The position numbers and the translations under genes were made by a program. 64,000 nucleotides of DNA from Colicola sp045616185 (GTDB lineage: Bacteria > Bacteroidota > Bacteroidia > Bacteroidales > Paludibacteraceae), in contig JAZLGG010000003.1 in the NCBI GenBank assembly GCA_045616185.1, forward strand, positions 52,164 through 116,163, given 5' to 3'. Of this stretch, positions 1 to 9,734 are shown piece after piece (the stretch's first letter is position 1; each line of letters opens with the position of its first letter). The notes under the pieces were generated by a model that was given only the letters and a program-made list of their open reading frames with translations, was not told where the DNA came from and searched no databases.

Positions 1-714
1 TGCGATGCGCGACAGAACAATACATTGCCGGCAAACTTCGCGATTTTGCGCCACGATGTTGATCTAAAGGCGGCTAACAGCCTCCGTACAGCGCAGATAG
101 AATATGAATTGGGTATTCGTGCCGGTTACTATTTCCGCATCGTTCCTCAGAGCAATTGTCCGGACATTATCCGTCAAATAGCGTCTTTGGGACATGAAAT
201 CGGTTATCATTATGAGGACATGTCCCTTACGGGTGGCAATGTGGAAAAGGCGATAGAGCATTTTGGCCGTCAATTGGACTATTTCCGTCAATACTACCCC
301 GTGCGCACGATATGTATGCACGGTGCTCCGGCCAGCCGGTATGACGGACGCGACCTGTGGAAGAAATACAATTACCGCGATTTCGGCATTATAGGAGAAC
401 CGTATTTCGATGCGGATTTTTCATCCATGCTTTATTTGACGGATACGGGGCGTTGTTGGGACGGATACAAGGTCAGTGTCAGAGACAAGGTCGCCATGCA
501 GGACGAATGGGTGCGCCGCGGGCTTGTGTTCCATTCTACGGATGACATCATTCATCGGTTGGAGCAGGACGAAGATAATGCCTTGGGGGCGATTATGTTT
601 ACCACGCATCCACAGCGGTGGACCGATAGCCCGACGGCGTGGATGAAGGAAAGGATAATGCAGAGCATTAAGAATAGAATCAAACGGATTATTGTATGGT
701 TAAAAGAGTCATAA
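1..714 (+). CDS. Polysaccharide deacetylase-like protein, 5' end outside window
   Basis: The frame is open back to base 1, so the first codons are missing; the TTG at 25 is probably internal. An early LRHDVD motif matches the metal-binding HDxD of polysaccharide (NodB-like) deacetylases, and GHEIGYHYED further on gives a second His-containing motif. About 238 residues are visible and no signal peptide can be judged. The 3' end overlaps the next gene by 19 bases, so the two are probably translated together. With a phosphoglycosyl transferase next door, it probably trims N-acetyl groups or otherwise modifies a surface glycan. The substrate is unknown. Confidence 0.75.
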   Translation, partial: CDARQNNTLPANFAILRHDVDLKAANSLRTAQIEYELGIRAGYYFRIVPQSNCPDIIRQIASLGHEIGYHYEDMSLTGGNVEKAIEHFGRQLDYFRQYYPVRTICMHGAPASRYDGRDLWKKYNYRDFGIIGEPYFDADFSSMLYLTDTGRCWDGYKVSVRDKVAMQDEWVRRGLVFHSTDDIIHRLEQDEDNALGAIMFTTHPQRWTDSPTAWMKERIMQSIKNRIKRIIVWLKES

Positions 715-2198
715 ACGATATAGTCATTTGGGTGATTTCCGGTACCTTCTACATTCTTTGGCGCTTGACGGCGCATAAGAGTACGGTACTTGGGTATATG
801 TCTTTGTTTGCCGTGATGATGGCGGCGTGGATTGTGTTGGCGTTCATTTTTCTGAAATATCGCCGTTCGTATAAGGAGAATTGGTATTGGCAGGAAATGC
901 TTTCCATGCTGTTGACGGGGGGCTCTTTGATGCTTGTCACTTACCATGTCTTGCCTTTGTTGCCGTATGGTTTTTCAATGACGGTCGCTTTGTGGATAAC
1001 GGGGATAGTGATGATTGTCCAATCGGTGGCTATCTTGTGCCGCCATTATTGGAAGTTTGCTTTGAATATGACCGTTCCTGCGATGGAGATTGAGCAACGT
1101 GCCAACGCCTCGGTGCGCGGCAAGGATGAACTCCGTACACCGGAATCTGTCGAAAATGTACATCAGGCTGTTTTGTCGCTGACAACGGAGGACGATTTTC
1201 GGATGCTGTTGGACAAAGCCCGCTTGGACAGCCGTTTGACCAAGGTCGTGGCGAATAGAGACCGTTTCTCTTTCTTACAGTTGCCTGATTATCAGTACAG
1301 CACATTGGTTGACCTGACGCTACTCAATGATGCTAAAGGCATTAACCGCCGTTTTTGTATCGTCAATCAGAAACTGCCGGACAACGGGCGCTATGTCTGT
1401 TGCTATCGTCCGCAGGAGTATATTCAACAAAAATTATTGTCGTCCTATCCGTGGGGTATCAATTACATCGTATGGTTCTTTTGGTTTATGTACCGCCGTG
1501 TTTTCCCGCGTCTGGTCTTGACTTCGCGCATGCATTATGATATCACGCGCGGGCGCAAGCGTGTGTTGTCCAAAACCGAGGTGTTGGGCAGGCTCTATTA
1601 TTGCGGTTTTGAGGTGGAAGACATTGTACCGATGGGACATATCGAATATGTCTTTGCCCGTCGTTGTTCGCAGCCTTATCCGCAGGAACAATTGAAAGTC
1701 TACGGCCCGCTGATTAAACTGCCGCGTGTCTGCAAAAACAAAGAGATTGTCTGGTTTTATAAGTTCAGGACGATGCATCCCTATTCGGAGTACATCCAAA
1801 AATATGTCTTTGACCGTCGTGGGGGAATGAATATCGCCGACAAGTCCGATGATGATTTTCGCATTACGGGCTGGGGGCGTCTGATGCGCAAGTACTGGCT
1901 GGACGAACTGCCGATGCTCTACAACTGGGTGCGCGGTGATGTCAAGTTGGTCGGCGTGCGTCCTTTGTCGCGGACGATGTTTGACACTTATCCGAAGGAC
2001 TTGCAGGACAAACGCACTCGTTGCAAACCCGGCTTGATTCCGCCTTTCTATGTGGACCATCCCGACGATTTTGATGCCTTGTTTGCGTCGGAGAACAAGT
2101 ATCTGGACGAATATTTTGAGCATCCGTTCCGTACGGATGTCCGTTATTTCTTCTTGACCTTGCGCTCTATTTTGTTTAAAAAGATGCATAGTGCCTGA
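696..2198 (+). CDS. Membrane sugar transferase (undecaprenyl-phosphate glycosyl-1-phosphate transferase family)
   Basis: This 500-residue protein starts inside the preceding deacetylase gene. Four hydrophobic segments fill roughly residues 5-115. A soluble middle region follows, with another hydrophobic stretch near 265-285. The C-terminal third has the bacterial sugar transferase signatures YKFRTM, DELPMLYNWVRGD (the Asp-Glu dyad), VGVRPLS and CKPGLI. Such enzymes move a sugar-1-phosphate from a nucleotide sugar onto undecaprenyl phosphate, the first membrane step of capsule or O-antigen synthesis. The middle region (about 120-330) between the membrane anchor and the catalytic core is longer than in WcaJ-type relatives and I do not recognise it. 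The stop overlaps the next start (TGATG). Confidence 0.85.
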   Translation: MVKRVINDIVIWVISGTFYILWRLTAHKSTVLGYMSLFAVMMAAWIVLAFIFLKYRRSYKENWYWQEMLSMLLTGGSLMLVTYHVLPLLPYGFSMTVALWITGIVMIVQSVAILCRHYWKFALNMTVPAMEIEQRANASVRGKDELRTPESVENVHQAVLSLTTEDDFRMLLDKARLDSRLTKVVANRDRFSFLQLPDYQYSTLVDLTLLNDAKGINRRFCIVNQKLPDNGRYVCCYRPQEYIQQKLLSSYPWGINYIVWFFWFMYRRVFPRLVLTSRMHYDITRGRKRVLSKTEVLGRLYYCGFEVEDIVPMGHIEYVFARRCSQPYPQEQLKVYGPLIKLPRVCKNKEIVWFYKFRTMHPYSEYIQKYVFDRRGGMNIADKSDDDFRITGWGRLMRKYWLDELPMLYNWVRGDVKLVGVRPLSRTMFDTYPKDLQDKRTRCKPGLIPPFYVDHPDDFDALFASENKYLDEYFEHPFRTDVRYFFLTLRSILFKKMHSA

Positions 2199-5134
2199 TG
2201 GAGATTTTTACCGACTCGTTGCACCGTATCGCTTACGCGACGGACGCTTCCGCTTATCGTGAGATGCCTCTCGGAGTTGCTTATCCGCGTACCGAGGAGG
2301 ATGTCCGTTGGCTGATGGCTGAGGCACGCAGGCGGCGTACCTGCCTTATCCCGCGTGCCGGCGGCACAAGCATAGCCGGACAAGTGGTCGGAAATGGTAT
2401 CGTGGTGGATGTTAGCCGGTATATGAACCGCATCTTGGAGATTAACGCTGAGGAGCGGTGGGTGCGTGTCCAGCCCGGCGTGGTGCGTGATGAACTGAAC
2501 AAGGCCCTGTTGCCTTACGGTTTGTTCTTTTCGCCGGAGACTTCCACTTCCAATCGTTGCTGCATAGGCGGCATGGTGGGCAACAACAGTTGCGGCACCC
2601 ATTCATTGGTTTATGGCAGTACGCGCCATCATGTTTTGTCGGTTCGCGCCTTGTTGAGCGACGGAACAGTCATGGGGGAGGGCAGTCCGTTGGACCGGAC
2701 CGTCCATGAACAGTTGGAACACTGGCGGAATGACTCCGGACTGCGCCGTTTGTTGGCTGAACATTTTCCGGACAAGGCCTTGAAACGCCGCAGTTGCGGT
2801 TATGCCTTGGACGAGTGCCTTGAGGCTTTGGACGGGGACTCTGACAGTGCCCGCCATTTGGCGGACAGCCTCCTGCTGACCGGCAGCGAGGGCACGTTGG
2901 CTTTCGTTACGGAGATAACCCTGTCTTTGGACTCTCTCCCGCCGAAGGAAATGATGGTGGTCTGCCTCCATCTCAACGACTTGAACGAGGCATGGCACGC
3001 CAATCTGGTTGCTTTGCGTTGTCATCCGACGGCGATCGAACTGATGGACGGCAAAATATTGGAGTTATGCAAAGGCAATATCGAGGCGCAGAAAAACCGT
3101 TTCTTCGTACAGGGTGACCCTGCTGCATTGCTTATCGTCGAGTTCCGTGCCGATACGCGGGCGGAGTTGGATGCGCAGGCACAACATTTCGTACAGGAAT
3201 ATGCCGGGTCCGTATCGGGTGATTATCGGGTGATTAACGGACGATTAACGGTTGATTCCTATGACGTGCAGCCGCTTTGTTCGTATGTTTACGGGAATGA
3301 TGTGCAGCGTGTCTGGGCGTTACGCAAGGCCGGATTAGGGGTCCTTACATCCGGCGACAGGGACGCCAAACCGGTGGGTGTCATTGAGGATACTGCGGTT
3401 GCACCCGAACGGATGGAGGTGTATATGGCCGATTTTCAGGCGATGATGAAGCGCTTGGATTTGGATTGCGTCTATTACGGGCATATTTCCACGGGCGAGT
3501 TGCACCTGCGTCCCGTTTTGAATTTGAAAGATGCGAAGGATCTCCGCAAGTTCCGTGAGGTGGCTACCGAGACGGCTCGCTTGGTCAAGAAACATAAAGG
3601 GAGCCTCTCCGGCGAGCATGGCGACGGCCGTCTGCGCGGGGAGTTCATTCCATTGATGTACGGAGAGGAGGTTTATGATTTGTTCTGCCGCCTGAAACGC
3701 CTGTGGGATCCGGACGGTATTCTCAATGTCGGCAAGATTGTCAATACGCCGCCGATGGACGCTTTTATGCGTTACGGGGTGGGGCAGTCGTATGCTGTCG
3801 CGGCTGACAGTAAGGTGATGCCGGATGTCTGCGGTTTGATGCGCCGTATTGAGCGGTGCAACGGTGCGGGCGACTGCCGTAAATCGACCTTGATGGGCGG
3901 AACAATGTGTCCGGCGTTTAAAGCCAGCGGGGACGAACTCAAAACGACGAGGGCGCGGGCGAATGTACTGCGTGAGAAACTGACGCGCGACCCTAAGGGT
4001 CTCTTGTCGCCCGAGGTGGCCGAGGTGTTGGATTCTTGCCTTGCTTGTAAGGGTTGTCGCCGCGAATGCCCAAGCGATGTGGATATGACAAGCATTCGCT
4101 CGGAAGTATTGCAGGCCAAATTCGATTTGACGCATACACCTTTGCGCACGTGGATGGTAGCTCGTATGGCACGGGTGGAACGGTTTGGCTCGCTTGTGCC
4201 GACGGTGTACAACTGGTTTGCGGCCAATCGTTGGACGGCCGGACTGATAAAGAAAACGGTGCGTTTCTCCGTACGCCGGAATATTCCTGCGCTCAGCCGT
4301 CATACGATGCGTTGGTGTATCCGTCATGATGCTGTCTGCCGTTCGGAAGGCACAACCAAAGGCAAGGTTTATTTGTTTGCGGACGAGTTTACCGATTATC
4401 AGGAGGCGGAACTGGGGCTGACTTTTGCCCGTTTGGTGCGCAGGTTAGGTTATGAGGTAGTTGTTCCGAAGCATGTGGAGTCGGGTAGGGCGGCTATTTC
4501 CAAAGGTTGTTTGCATTTGGCGGCCAAGTACGCGGCCAAGAATGTGTCGCTACTGGGCGGTCTGGTGTCAGACGATACACCGTTAATCGGCATTGAGCCG
4601 TCGTGTATCTTATCGTTCCGTGACGAGTATCCGCGTTTGGTGCCGTTAGGGCAACGCGAGACGGCTATCGCCTTGGCCAAGAATTGTTTGTTGTATGACG
4701 AGTGGTTGATGCGCGAGGTGGCTAAAGGGAATATCACATCGGATTTGTTCCGTGAACTGTCGGCGGACATCTGGCTGCACGGCCATTGCCATCAGAAGGC
4801 GTTGGTTGGAGTGGAGAAGACGGCGGAAGCCTTACGGTTGATTCCGGGTGTGACGGTGCATGTCATTCCGTCGGGTTGTTGCGGTATGGCCGGCAGTTTC
4901 GGCTATGAGGAAGAACATTACGAAACATCGATGGCTATTGGTGAAACAGTCCTGTTCCCTGCTATCCGTCAAGCCGTAGCCTCCTCCACCTCGTCCGCAG
5001 GCCTCAAAGCGGACAAGTCCGCACTTTCCACTATCATCTGTGCTCCGGGTACTTCCTGTCGCCAACAGATAATGGATGGCACCGGCATTACTGCCCGCCA
5101 TCCTCTTGAAATATTGTACGCTGCGTTAAAATGA
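2198..5134 (+). CDS. FAD-binding and 4Fe-4S oxidoreductase (D-lactate dehydrogenase/GlcD-GlpC fusion type)
   Basis: This 978-residue protein joins three parts usually encoded separately. Residues 1-220 are an FAD-binding PCMH domain (PRAGGTSIAGQ). Residues 220-520 are the FAD-linked oxidase C-terminal domain (GEHGDGRLRGEF near 471, DPDGILNVGK). Residues 550-978 are a ferredoxin-like and Cys-rich domain (CNGAGDC near 553, SCLACKGCRRECP near 613, GHCHQKAL, GCCGMAGSFG near 893). The family oxidises 2-hydroxyacids such as D-lactate and passes electrons through Fe-S clusters to the respiratory chain. The exact substrate cannot be read from sequence. It overlaps the upstream glycan gene by one base, yet its function looks metabolic, so the coupling may only be transcriptional. 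Confidence 0.85.
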   Translation: MEIFTDSLHRIAYATDASAYREMPLGVAYPRTEEDVRWLMAEARRRRTCLIPRAGGTSIAGQVVGNGIVVDVSRYMNRILEINAEERWVRVQPGVVRDELNKALLPYGLFFSPETSTSNRCCIGGMVGNNSCGTHSLVYGSTRHHVLSVRALLSDGTVMGEGSPLDRTVHEQLEHWRNDSGLRRLLAEHFPDKALKRRSCGYALDECLEALDGDSDSARHLADSLLLTGSEGTLAFVTEITLSLDSLPPKEMMVVCLHLNDLNEAWHANLVALRCHPTAIELMDGKILELCKGNIEAQKNRFFVQGDPAALLIVEFRADTRAELDAQAQHFVQEYAGSVSGDYRVINGRLTVDSYDVQPLCSYVYGNDVQRVWALRKAGLGVLTSGDRDAKPVGVIEDTAVAPERMEVYMADFQAMMKRLDLDCVYYGHISTGELHLRPVLNLKDAKDLRKFREVATETARLVKKHKGSLSGEHGDGRLRGEFIPLMYGEEVYDLFCRLKRLWDPDGILNVGKIVNTPPMDAFMRYGVGQSYAVAADSKVMPDVCGLMRRIERCNGAGDCRKSTLMGGTMCPAFKASGDELKTTRARANVLREKLTRDPKGLLSPEVAEVLDSCLACKGCRRECPSDVDMTSIRSEVLQAKFDLTHTPLRTWMVARMARVERFGSLVPTVYNWFAANRWTAGLIKKTVRFSVRRNIPALSRHTMRWCIRHDAVCRSEGTTKGKVYLFADEFTDYQEAELGLTFARLVRRLGYEVVVPKHVESGRAAISKGCLHLAAKYAAKNVSLLGGLVSDDTPLIGIEPSCILSFRDEYPRLVPLGQRETAIALAKNCLLYDEWLMREVAKGNITSDLFRELSADIWLHGHCHQKALVGVEKTAEALRLIPGVTVHVIPSGCCGMAGSFGYEEEHYETSMAIGETVLFPAIRQAVASSTSSAGLKADKSALSTIICAPGTSCRQQIMDGTGITARHPLEILYAALK

Positions 5135-5166
5135 ACGGTAGTTCGTAATTTTTAACGTTTAATTCT

Positions 5167-5883
5167 TTATTCGCCGCCCCATATTTGTTTTACAAACGCT
5201 TCGGCGTAGTGGCATTGGAACTCCAGTCCGCGCATGCCTTCCATCGTGTCGTGAAATTTTTGGATGTTGCCGTCGGTATTTTGACTGACGTGGCACAAAT
5301 AAGCCTCTAATTTCTTGTCGCGGGTGCTGTCAATGTTGACGTACGAAGTTGGGGTGAAATTTTGGGTTTGCAGACCGGTCATCACTTCGGTATAGTAGAG
5401 GTCGAAACTGTGTCCCGTCATCCGCCATGCGTCATAAACGAGCAGTGAGCAGTTGCGGTGGTCTCGGTGAGAATCAATAGGCCAGTGGGTGATGACCATT
5501 TCGGGCCGTTCGGCTTCTATTAAGGCCTTCATTTCGGCATAGCGTGCTTTGTTTATTTCGCTGTTGCCGTCTATTTGGGTCATGAAAACAGGCCGTACAT
5601 CCAGTACACGGCAGGCTTGCAGTGCTTCGGCACGGCGTATGCGTGCGGTCTCTTCTTGTGACTTGCCGGGTATGCCCCCTTCGCCGGAGGTAAAATAGAC
5701 GCAGACCACTTCGCAGCCTGCTTCGCGCAGTTTGGCCATTGTGCCGCCGCACATCGATTCGGGGTCGTCCGGATGGGCACCGATAACCATTACTTTTTTA
5801 TAGCCGGCTTTCATGATGTCCTGTGCTGCCGTCGTGCCGGCAAAAGCCACGGCCAAACAGAGTGCAATTACAATACGTCTCAT
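5167..5883 (-). CDS. Secreted PIG-L family (LmbE-like) deacetylase
   Basis: The 238-residue protein begins with a signal peptide (MRRIVIALCLAVAFAGTTAAQ). The zinc-site motif AHPDDPE lies at residues 36-42 and a later THWPIDSHRDH motif supplies further His/Asp ligands. PIG-L/LmbE proteins remove N-acetyl groups from GlcNAc-containing sugars or related small molecules. Its 3' end faces the oxidoreductase at 2198 with 32 bases between. It lies 51 bases downstream of the esterase gene on the same strand, so the two probably form a secreted carbohydrate-deacylation pair. Confidence 0.85.
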   Translation of the reverse strand: MRRIVIALCLAVAFAGTTAAQDIMKAGYKKVMVIGAHPDDPESMCGGTMAKLREAGCEVVCVYFTSGEGGIPGKSQEETARIRRAEALQACRVLDVRPVFMTQIDGNSEINKARYAEMKALIEAERPEMVITHWPIDSHRDHRNCSLLVYDAWRMTGHSFDLYYTEVMTGLQTQNFTPTSYVNIDSTRDKKLEAYLCHVSQNTDGNIQKFHDTMEGMRGLEFQCHYAEAFVKQIWGGE

Positions 5884-5903
5884 ACTATATTATCATTAAT
5901 ATA

Positions 5904-5937
5904 CCACTTTCCACCTTCCACTTTTCACTTTCCACTA
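5904..5937. repeat. CTTTCCAC-type low-complexity repeat at the esterase stop codon
   Basis: Overlapping CCACTTT/CCACCTT/CCACTTTTC words fill the short gap between the two minus-strand genes. The TAG stop of the esterase gene (CTA on the plus strand, 5935-5937) lies within the last word. Related words occur at 9723-9734, 22681, 38667 and 46175. Confidence 0.7.
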
Positions 5938-8142
5938 AAATAATCTCGGCAAGAACAGTTTGAGGTAATCCATCCAGTTCTTCCAACTGTGTCCGCCTTC
6001 CGATTCGTGGTATTCGTACTTGTAGCCGTGTTCGTCCAAATAGTGGCGATAGGTCACGTTGGTGCCGTGCAAACGGTCTTTTTCGCCCATGGCTATCCAA
6101 TAGAGGCGCGGAGCGTGGGCGAATTGTGCGGCCAATTCTTCTTCCGTATGGGCATAGTAGGGGATAGTAGAATCGGGTTCACGGAGAGCGGCTGAGAACA
6201 GTCCTACATAGTTGAAGCAGTTCAGTTTGTGCGCAATGTGCATTGAGTGAAATCCGCCCATTGACAGTCCTGCAATAGCGCGGTGCTGTTTGTCGGCGGC
6301 GATGCGGTAGTTCTGCTCGGTCCACGCGATAAGGCGCGGGAAGGATGATTCAAACTTGCCATCACGCCAGATGCGTTCTTGGTCGCCTTGTTTGTCGCCT
6401 TCGGGTTTCATTTGGTCGATTGTTTTCAGGAAACCGTTGGGCATGATAACTACCATCGGTTTGCATAGCCCTTTGCCTATCATGTTGTCCAGTATCTCTT
6501 TGGCATGGCCGAGTCGGTTCCATCCTTCTTCGTCGTCACCGCTACCGTGCAGCAGGTACAGAACAGGGTAGGCGATGTTACTGTCGTCGTAGCCGGCGGG
6601 TAAATAGACGCAAACACCCGCGTCACCGTTTTCGGCAGGGAAGACGGTGGTGATGAACCGGCTGGGTGAGGAAACTTCCGTGGGGCGTGCCGGCATCTTG
6701 TCGGTGCGGAAAGGTACCACGGGCATATAGCGCAGGTTGGCGGCGTTGCCGAGAAGGAAATTGCGGAAACAGTAGCGTGCCGCTACGGGGTGTTCCACTT
6801 CGGGTGATGATACAATCAGCCCGTTTATCAGGCTTGGATGCGCTTTGGCCTGCGCCGGAACGAATACGCCATCGGCACCGGCAACCTCAAACCCGCGTAG
6901 TCCGTGGTAGTTGGCGAGGCCGGAGCGGCAGTTGGTGAAGAACAGATGTATTTCACTGCCGTGTATCTCGTAGCCGTCCAGTTGCGGGCTGTAGCAGTGC
7001 ACACCGTACATGCCGTAATCGCGGTGGAGTGCCAGAAAAGCGAGGCGTTTGCCCACATCCTGTTTGTTGGCAGGGTGGATATTGTCTATTTCGTAGTCGT
7101 AGGTAATGTCATTGGTGGATACGCCGGCGCAGTTGGGCACCATCTTTTCCACTTGCCATTGGGCTTCGCGCAGTTCGGCGGCGTTGATGTCGTTGGGGTC
7201 ATTATATTGGAAGGGCGCTATCTCCACGAAATAGAACGGCAGATTGCCTTGTCCGAACAGTTGGCGCCAGTTGGTTATCATATCGGCGCTGCGTTGGGCA
7301 TAGGTATCGGCGTGCCCCACGTTGGAGCAACCTTGGTACCACAGAAAGCCTTTTATCGTGTAGTTGTGTAGCGGATAGAGCATCGAGTTGTACATCACCA
7401 TCGGTTTGGTGCAGTCAATACGGAGCGAGTTGATATGTTCCTCGCTGAGGTTAACGTCGGGGTAGGTGGCCAGTATCTCGCGGGGCAGCCAGGATTCAAT
7501 GTGTGTCCCTCCCCATGAGCAGTTGATGATGCCGACGGGCACATCCAGAGCCTGTTGCAGCGTCTCGGCAAAGAAATAGGCGGCTGCGCCGAAAGCGGCG
7601 GCGTTGGCGGCCGTGCAGTCCTTCCAGTGCCCTGGCGCGTCTTGTTCGGGCGTGAAGGACATCTTGCGGCGGATAGTGGCGTAGCGTATTTTGTCTTTGT
7701 GCTGCCCTGCGGCGGCAATCACGGCGTTGGCGTCACGGATCGGGCATTTCCAGAACCCTTCCATCGGCATCTCCATGTTGCTTTGTCCGCCTCCCAGCCA
7801 TACTTCGCCGATAAGGACGCTGTCAAGGGTCAGACTATGTGAGGGGCGTATCTTGCATCCTACGGGTATTTCATTGAATTGGATGCGGTGCATCGTGTAC
7901 GATGCGGCGGGGGTGTTGACGGAAACTATCCATTGTCCGCGCCCGTTGGCGGTCGTTTCGGCTTGGGCACCCCACGAGGCATCAATCAGTACGCGGCTGT
8001 ATGGTGCTGCGGTACCCCACAGGTTTACTTGGGCTTGTTGTTGCAGAACAGGTTTGTAGGCTAACATTTCGGGCAACTCGATGGCTGCTTGCATGCCTGT
8101 TGCCGCTATCAGCACCAGACAAAAAAGAATCGCTTTTTTCAT
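5935..8142 (-). CDS. Secreted two-domain esterase: sialate O-acetylesterase-like plus feruloyl/acetylxylan esterase-like
   Basis: This 735-residue protein has a signal peptide ending near TGMQAA. The first two thirds match the SGNH sialate O-acetylesterase family, with GGQSNMEM at 118-125 (nucleophile Ser121) and GTHIESWLP. The last 260 residues are an alpha/beta hydrolase of the esterase D/feruloyl esterase type: YLLHGSGDDEEGW, the elbow GLSMGG with Ser627, and a late GGHSW carrying the catalytic His. Both active sites look intact. The fusion suggests removal of two ester types from one plant or host glycan in the periplasm or outside the cell. A Bacteroidota promoter lies just upstream. Confidence 0.85.
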   Translation of the reverse strand: MKKAILFCLVLIAATGMQAAIELPEMLAYKPVLQQQAQVNLWGTAAPYSRVLIDASWGAQAETTANGRGQWIVSVNTPAASYTMHRIQFNEIPVGCKIRPSHSLTLDSVLIGEVWLGGGQSNMEMPMEGFWKCPIRDANAVIAAAGQHKDKIRYATIRRKMSFTPEQDAPGHWKDCTAANAAAFGAAAYFFAETLQQALDVPVGIINCSWGGTHIESWLPREILATYPDVNLSEEHINSLRIDCTKPMVMYNSMLYPLHNYTIKGFLWYQGCSNVGHADTYAQRSADMITNWRQLFGQGNLPFYFVEIAPFQYNDPNDINAAELREAQWQVEKMVPNCAGVSTNDITYDYEIDNIHPANKQDVGKRLAFLALHRDYGMYGVHCYSPQLDGYEIHGSEIHLFFTNCRSGLANYHGLRGFEVAGADGVFVPAQAKAHPSLINGLIVSSPEVEHPVAARYCFRNFLLGNAANLRYMPVVPFRTDKMPARPTEVSSPSRFITTVFPAENGDAGVCVYLPAGYDDSNIAYPVLYLLHGSGDDEEGWNRLGHAKEILDNMIGKGLCKPMVVIMPNGFLKTIDQMKPEGDKQGDQERIWRDGKFESSFPRLIAWTEQNYRIAADKQHRAIAGLSMGGFHSMHIAHKLNCFNYVGLFSAALREPDSTIPYYAHTEEELAAQFAHAPRLYWIAMGEKDRLHGTNVTYRHYLDEHGYKYEYHESEGGHSWKNWMDYLKLFLPRLF

Positions 8143-8162
8143 GGTATAGTAATATTTTTGTG

Positions 8163-8193
8163 CAAAGTTAGTAAAAAAAATTTGATTGCCAAA
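8163..8193 (-). promoter_or_regulatory. Bacteroidota promoter for the esterase gene
   Basis: Read on the minus strand this is TTTG, 19 bases, then TAACTTTG. The -7 element lies 20 bases upstream of the esterase start codon. Confidence 0.7.
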
Positions 8194-8265
8194 TTTTTGG
8201 ATGGTAAATTTAGAGTTTAATGTGGTATGTGAAACGTTTTCAGTAGCGCAGCGTTTAGTAGGTCT

Positions 8266-9633
8266 CTACTCTCTATTCAGTACCGTTGCTTTTTCCGTAG
8301 CCCGTGTCAATGCGGTGTACAGCCATCGGGTGTCTTCGATGGTGGCGGTGCCGTCCGTCGGTACCCGTTCGGGGTCAATAAAGACATGCCGCCATTGGCC
8401 GCCCTGTGCCTTGTGGCAGGTAACCGCGTAGGCAAAGCGTATCTGCAGGGCGTTGAAATAGGGGGACTCTTTGATGCGCTCTATCTTGTCTCTTTGTCGG
8501 GTCAGTTCGGGATAATCCTCCGCAATGCGTTCAAAGAGCGTGCGTTGCATTGCGTAGTGGTCGTCAGGTGTGGCGGTGGTCAGCGTGTCCAGCCACAATA
8601 GGGCGTCTATCTCGTGCCCGTAATCCACAGACAGTAGTGTCGCATCGGCAAAACGGAAACCGTACATCTCCCGTACGTTGCGCAGGCGCATCACGGTAAA
8701 CATGTCCCCGTTGGCGATGAAAGGCAGGTCGTCGTAGTCGCGGCTTTGGAAATAGTTGTTCCGGCAGACCATGATGCGGTCTCCTGTGGTGATGTCTTCT
8801 TCGCGGTACAGGATGCGGGCGCGTACCCCTTGATTATACAGGTTGGTGCGGTAGTTGCTGCGGGTTATTATCAGTGTCTCCTCTTCGCCAACGGTGCGGT
8901 AACTGTTCTCTATGGCTTCCACCATCGCTTGCGGAGCAAGCATTTGCATATCCTCCGCCGGTGTCAAGACGGGGGTGGGGTATCCTTGTGTGAGGTAGTC
9001 TCGCAGCCGTGTGGCGTTGGACAGAATACCGCTGTCCAGCGCTTGGCGGGCTACTTCGGTAAGGCATGCAGACGACAGGTCCACGCCGTAACCGGCCAGA
9101 AAGTCAGGGTCTAAGGCACATGACATAGACGATTCGACGGGTGGCAACTGGGCGTCATCGCCGAGCAGCAGCAGTTTGCATCCTGCGCCTTGATAGACAT
9201 AGCACATCAGGTCGTCTAATAGTTCGCGGCTTATCATGCCGGCTTCATCCGCAATGAACAGCGTGTGGGTGTGTTTGTTTTCTTGGAGAGCGAAAGGGGT
9301 GCGGCTGTCGTTGCCGGGCAGGAGAGTCCCGCCGCGATAGATGCACTTGTGGATAGTGAAGGCGTTTTGTCCGGCGTAGTGACCGAGGACTTTGGCAGCA
9401 CGGCCGGTGGGTGCCAACAGCACATGCCGCATCTCCGCTTTTTCCATCACTTTGACAAGTGCGGCCATAAGGGAGGTTTTGCCTGTTCCGGCATAGCCGC
9501 GGAGCAGGAAGCATGGTTTGTCGTTTGGCGACAATAGGAAGGCGGCCAACAGACCGATAGCCTTTTTTTGGCCTTCGTTGGGCGAAAACGACAACTCGGC
9601 CGTTATCTGCGATATAAGGAACGCATCAAGCAT
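8266..9633 (-). CDS. RecD-like ATP-dependent DNA helicase
   Basis: This superfamily 1B helicase has Walker A GYAGTGKTSL, motif II FIADEAGMI, a motif III region LLLGDDAQLPPV and the C-terminal VTCHKAQGGQW motif of UvrD/RecD helicases. I take the start at MLDAFLIS (9633). The frame extends 32 codons further upstream, but that stretch would overlap a good minus-strand promoter at 9641-9672, leaving a very short leader. With this start the protein has 455 residues. That is shorter than RecD2 and typical of the stand-alone Bacteroidota AAA/UvrD-C proteins likely to act in DNA repair or recombination. Confidence 0.85.
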   Translation of the reverse strand: MLDAFLISQITAELSFSPNEGQKKAIGLLAAFLLSPNDKPCFLLRGYAGTGKTSLMAALVKVMEKAEMRHVLLAPTGRAAKVLGHYAGQNAFTIHKCIYRGGTLLPGNDSRTPFALQENKHTHTLFIADEAGMISRELLDDLMCYVYQGAGCKLLLLGDDAQLPPVESSMSCALDPDFLAGYGVDLSSACLTEVARQALDSGILSNATRLRDYLTQGYPTPVLTPAEDMQMLAPQAMVEAIENSYRTVGEEETLIITRSNYRTNLYNQGVRARILYREEDITTGDRIMVCRNNYFQSRDYDDLPFIANGDMFTVMRLRNVREMYGFRFADATLLSVDYGHEIDALLWLDTLTTATPDDHYAMQRTLFERIAEDYPELTRQRDKIERIKESPYFNALQIRFAYAVTCHKAQGGQWRHVFIDPERVPTDGTATIEDTRWLYTALTRATEKATVLNRE

Positions 9634-9640
9634 CACCGCA

Positions 9641-9672
9641 CAAAGGTAGTGTTTTTTTTCCGAATGTGCAAA
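9641..9672 (-). promoter_or_regulatory. Bacteroidota promoter for the RecD-like helicase
   Basis: On the minus strand: TTTG, 20 bases, TACCTTTG. The -7 box ends 7 bases from the chosen start codon, so the mRNA has almost no leader. This decides the start. Confidence 0.75.
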
Positions 9673-9700
9673 TTTTTTAGTCATTTTCTCGGGTGTCGGT

Positions 9701-9734
9701 CGAGAGTTGACCGACACTTGACTTTCCACCTTCC
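9701..9734. repeat. GTTGACCGACACTTGAC dispersed repeat
   Basis: The words GTTGACCGACACTTGAC and CTTTCCACC occur here. The first is found again, tandemly extended, at about 51005-51035. It is a short dispersed intergenic repeat of unknown role. Confidence 0.6.

Noticed and set aside
3335..4327. Minus-strand gene opposite the FAD/Fe-S oxidoreductase
   Set aside because: Shadow frame in GC-rich coding DNA without motifs or promoter.
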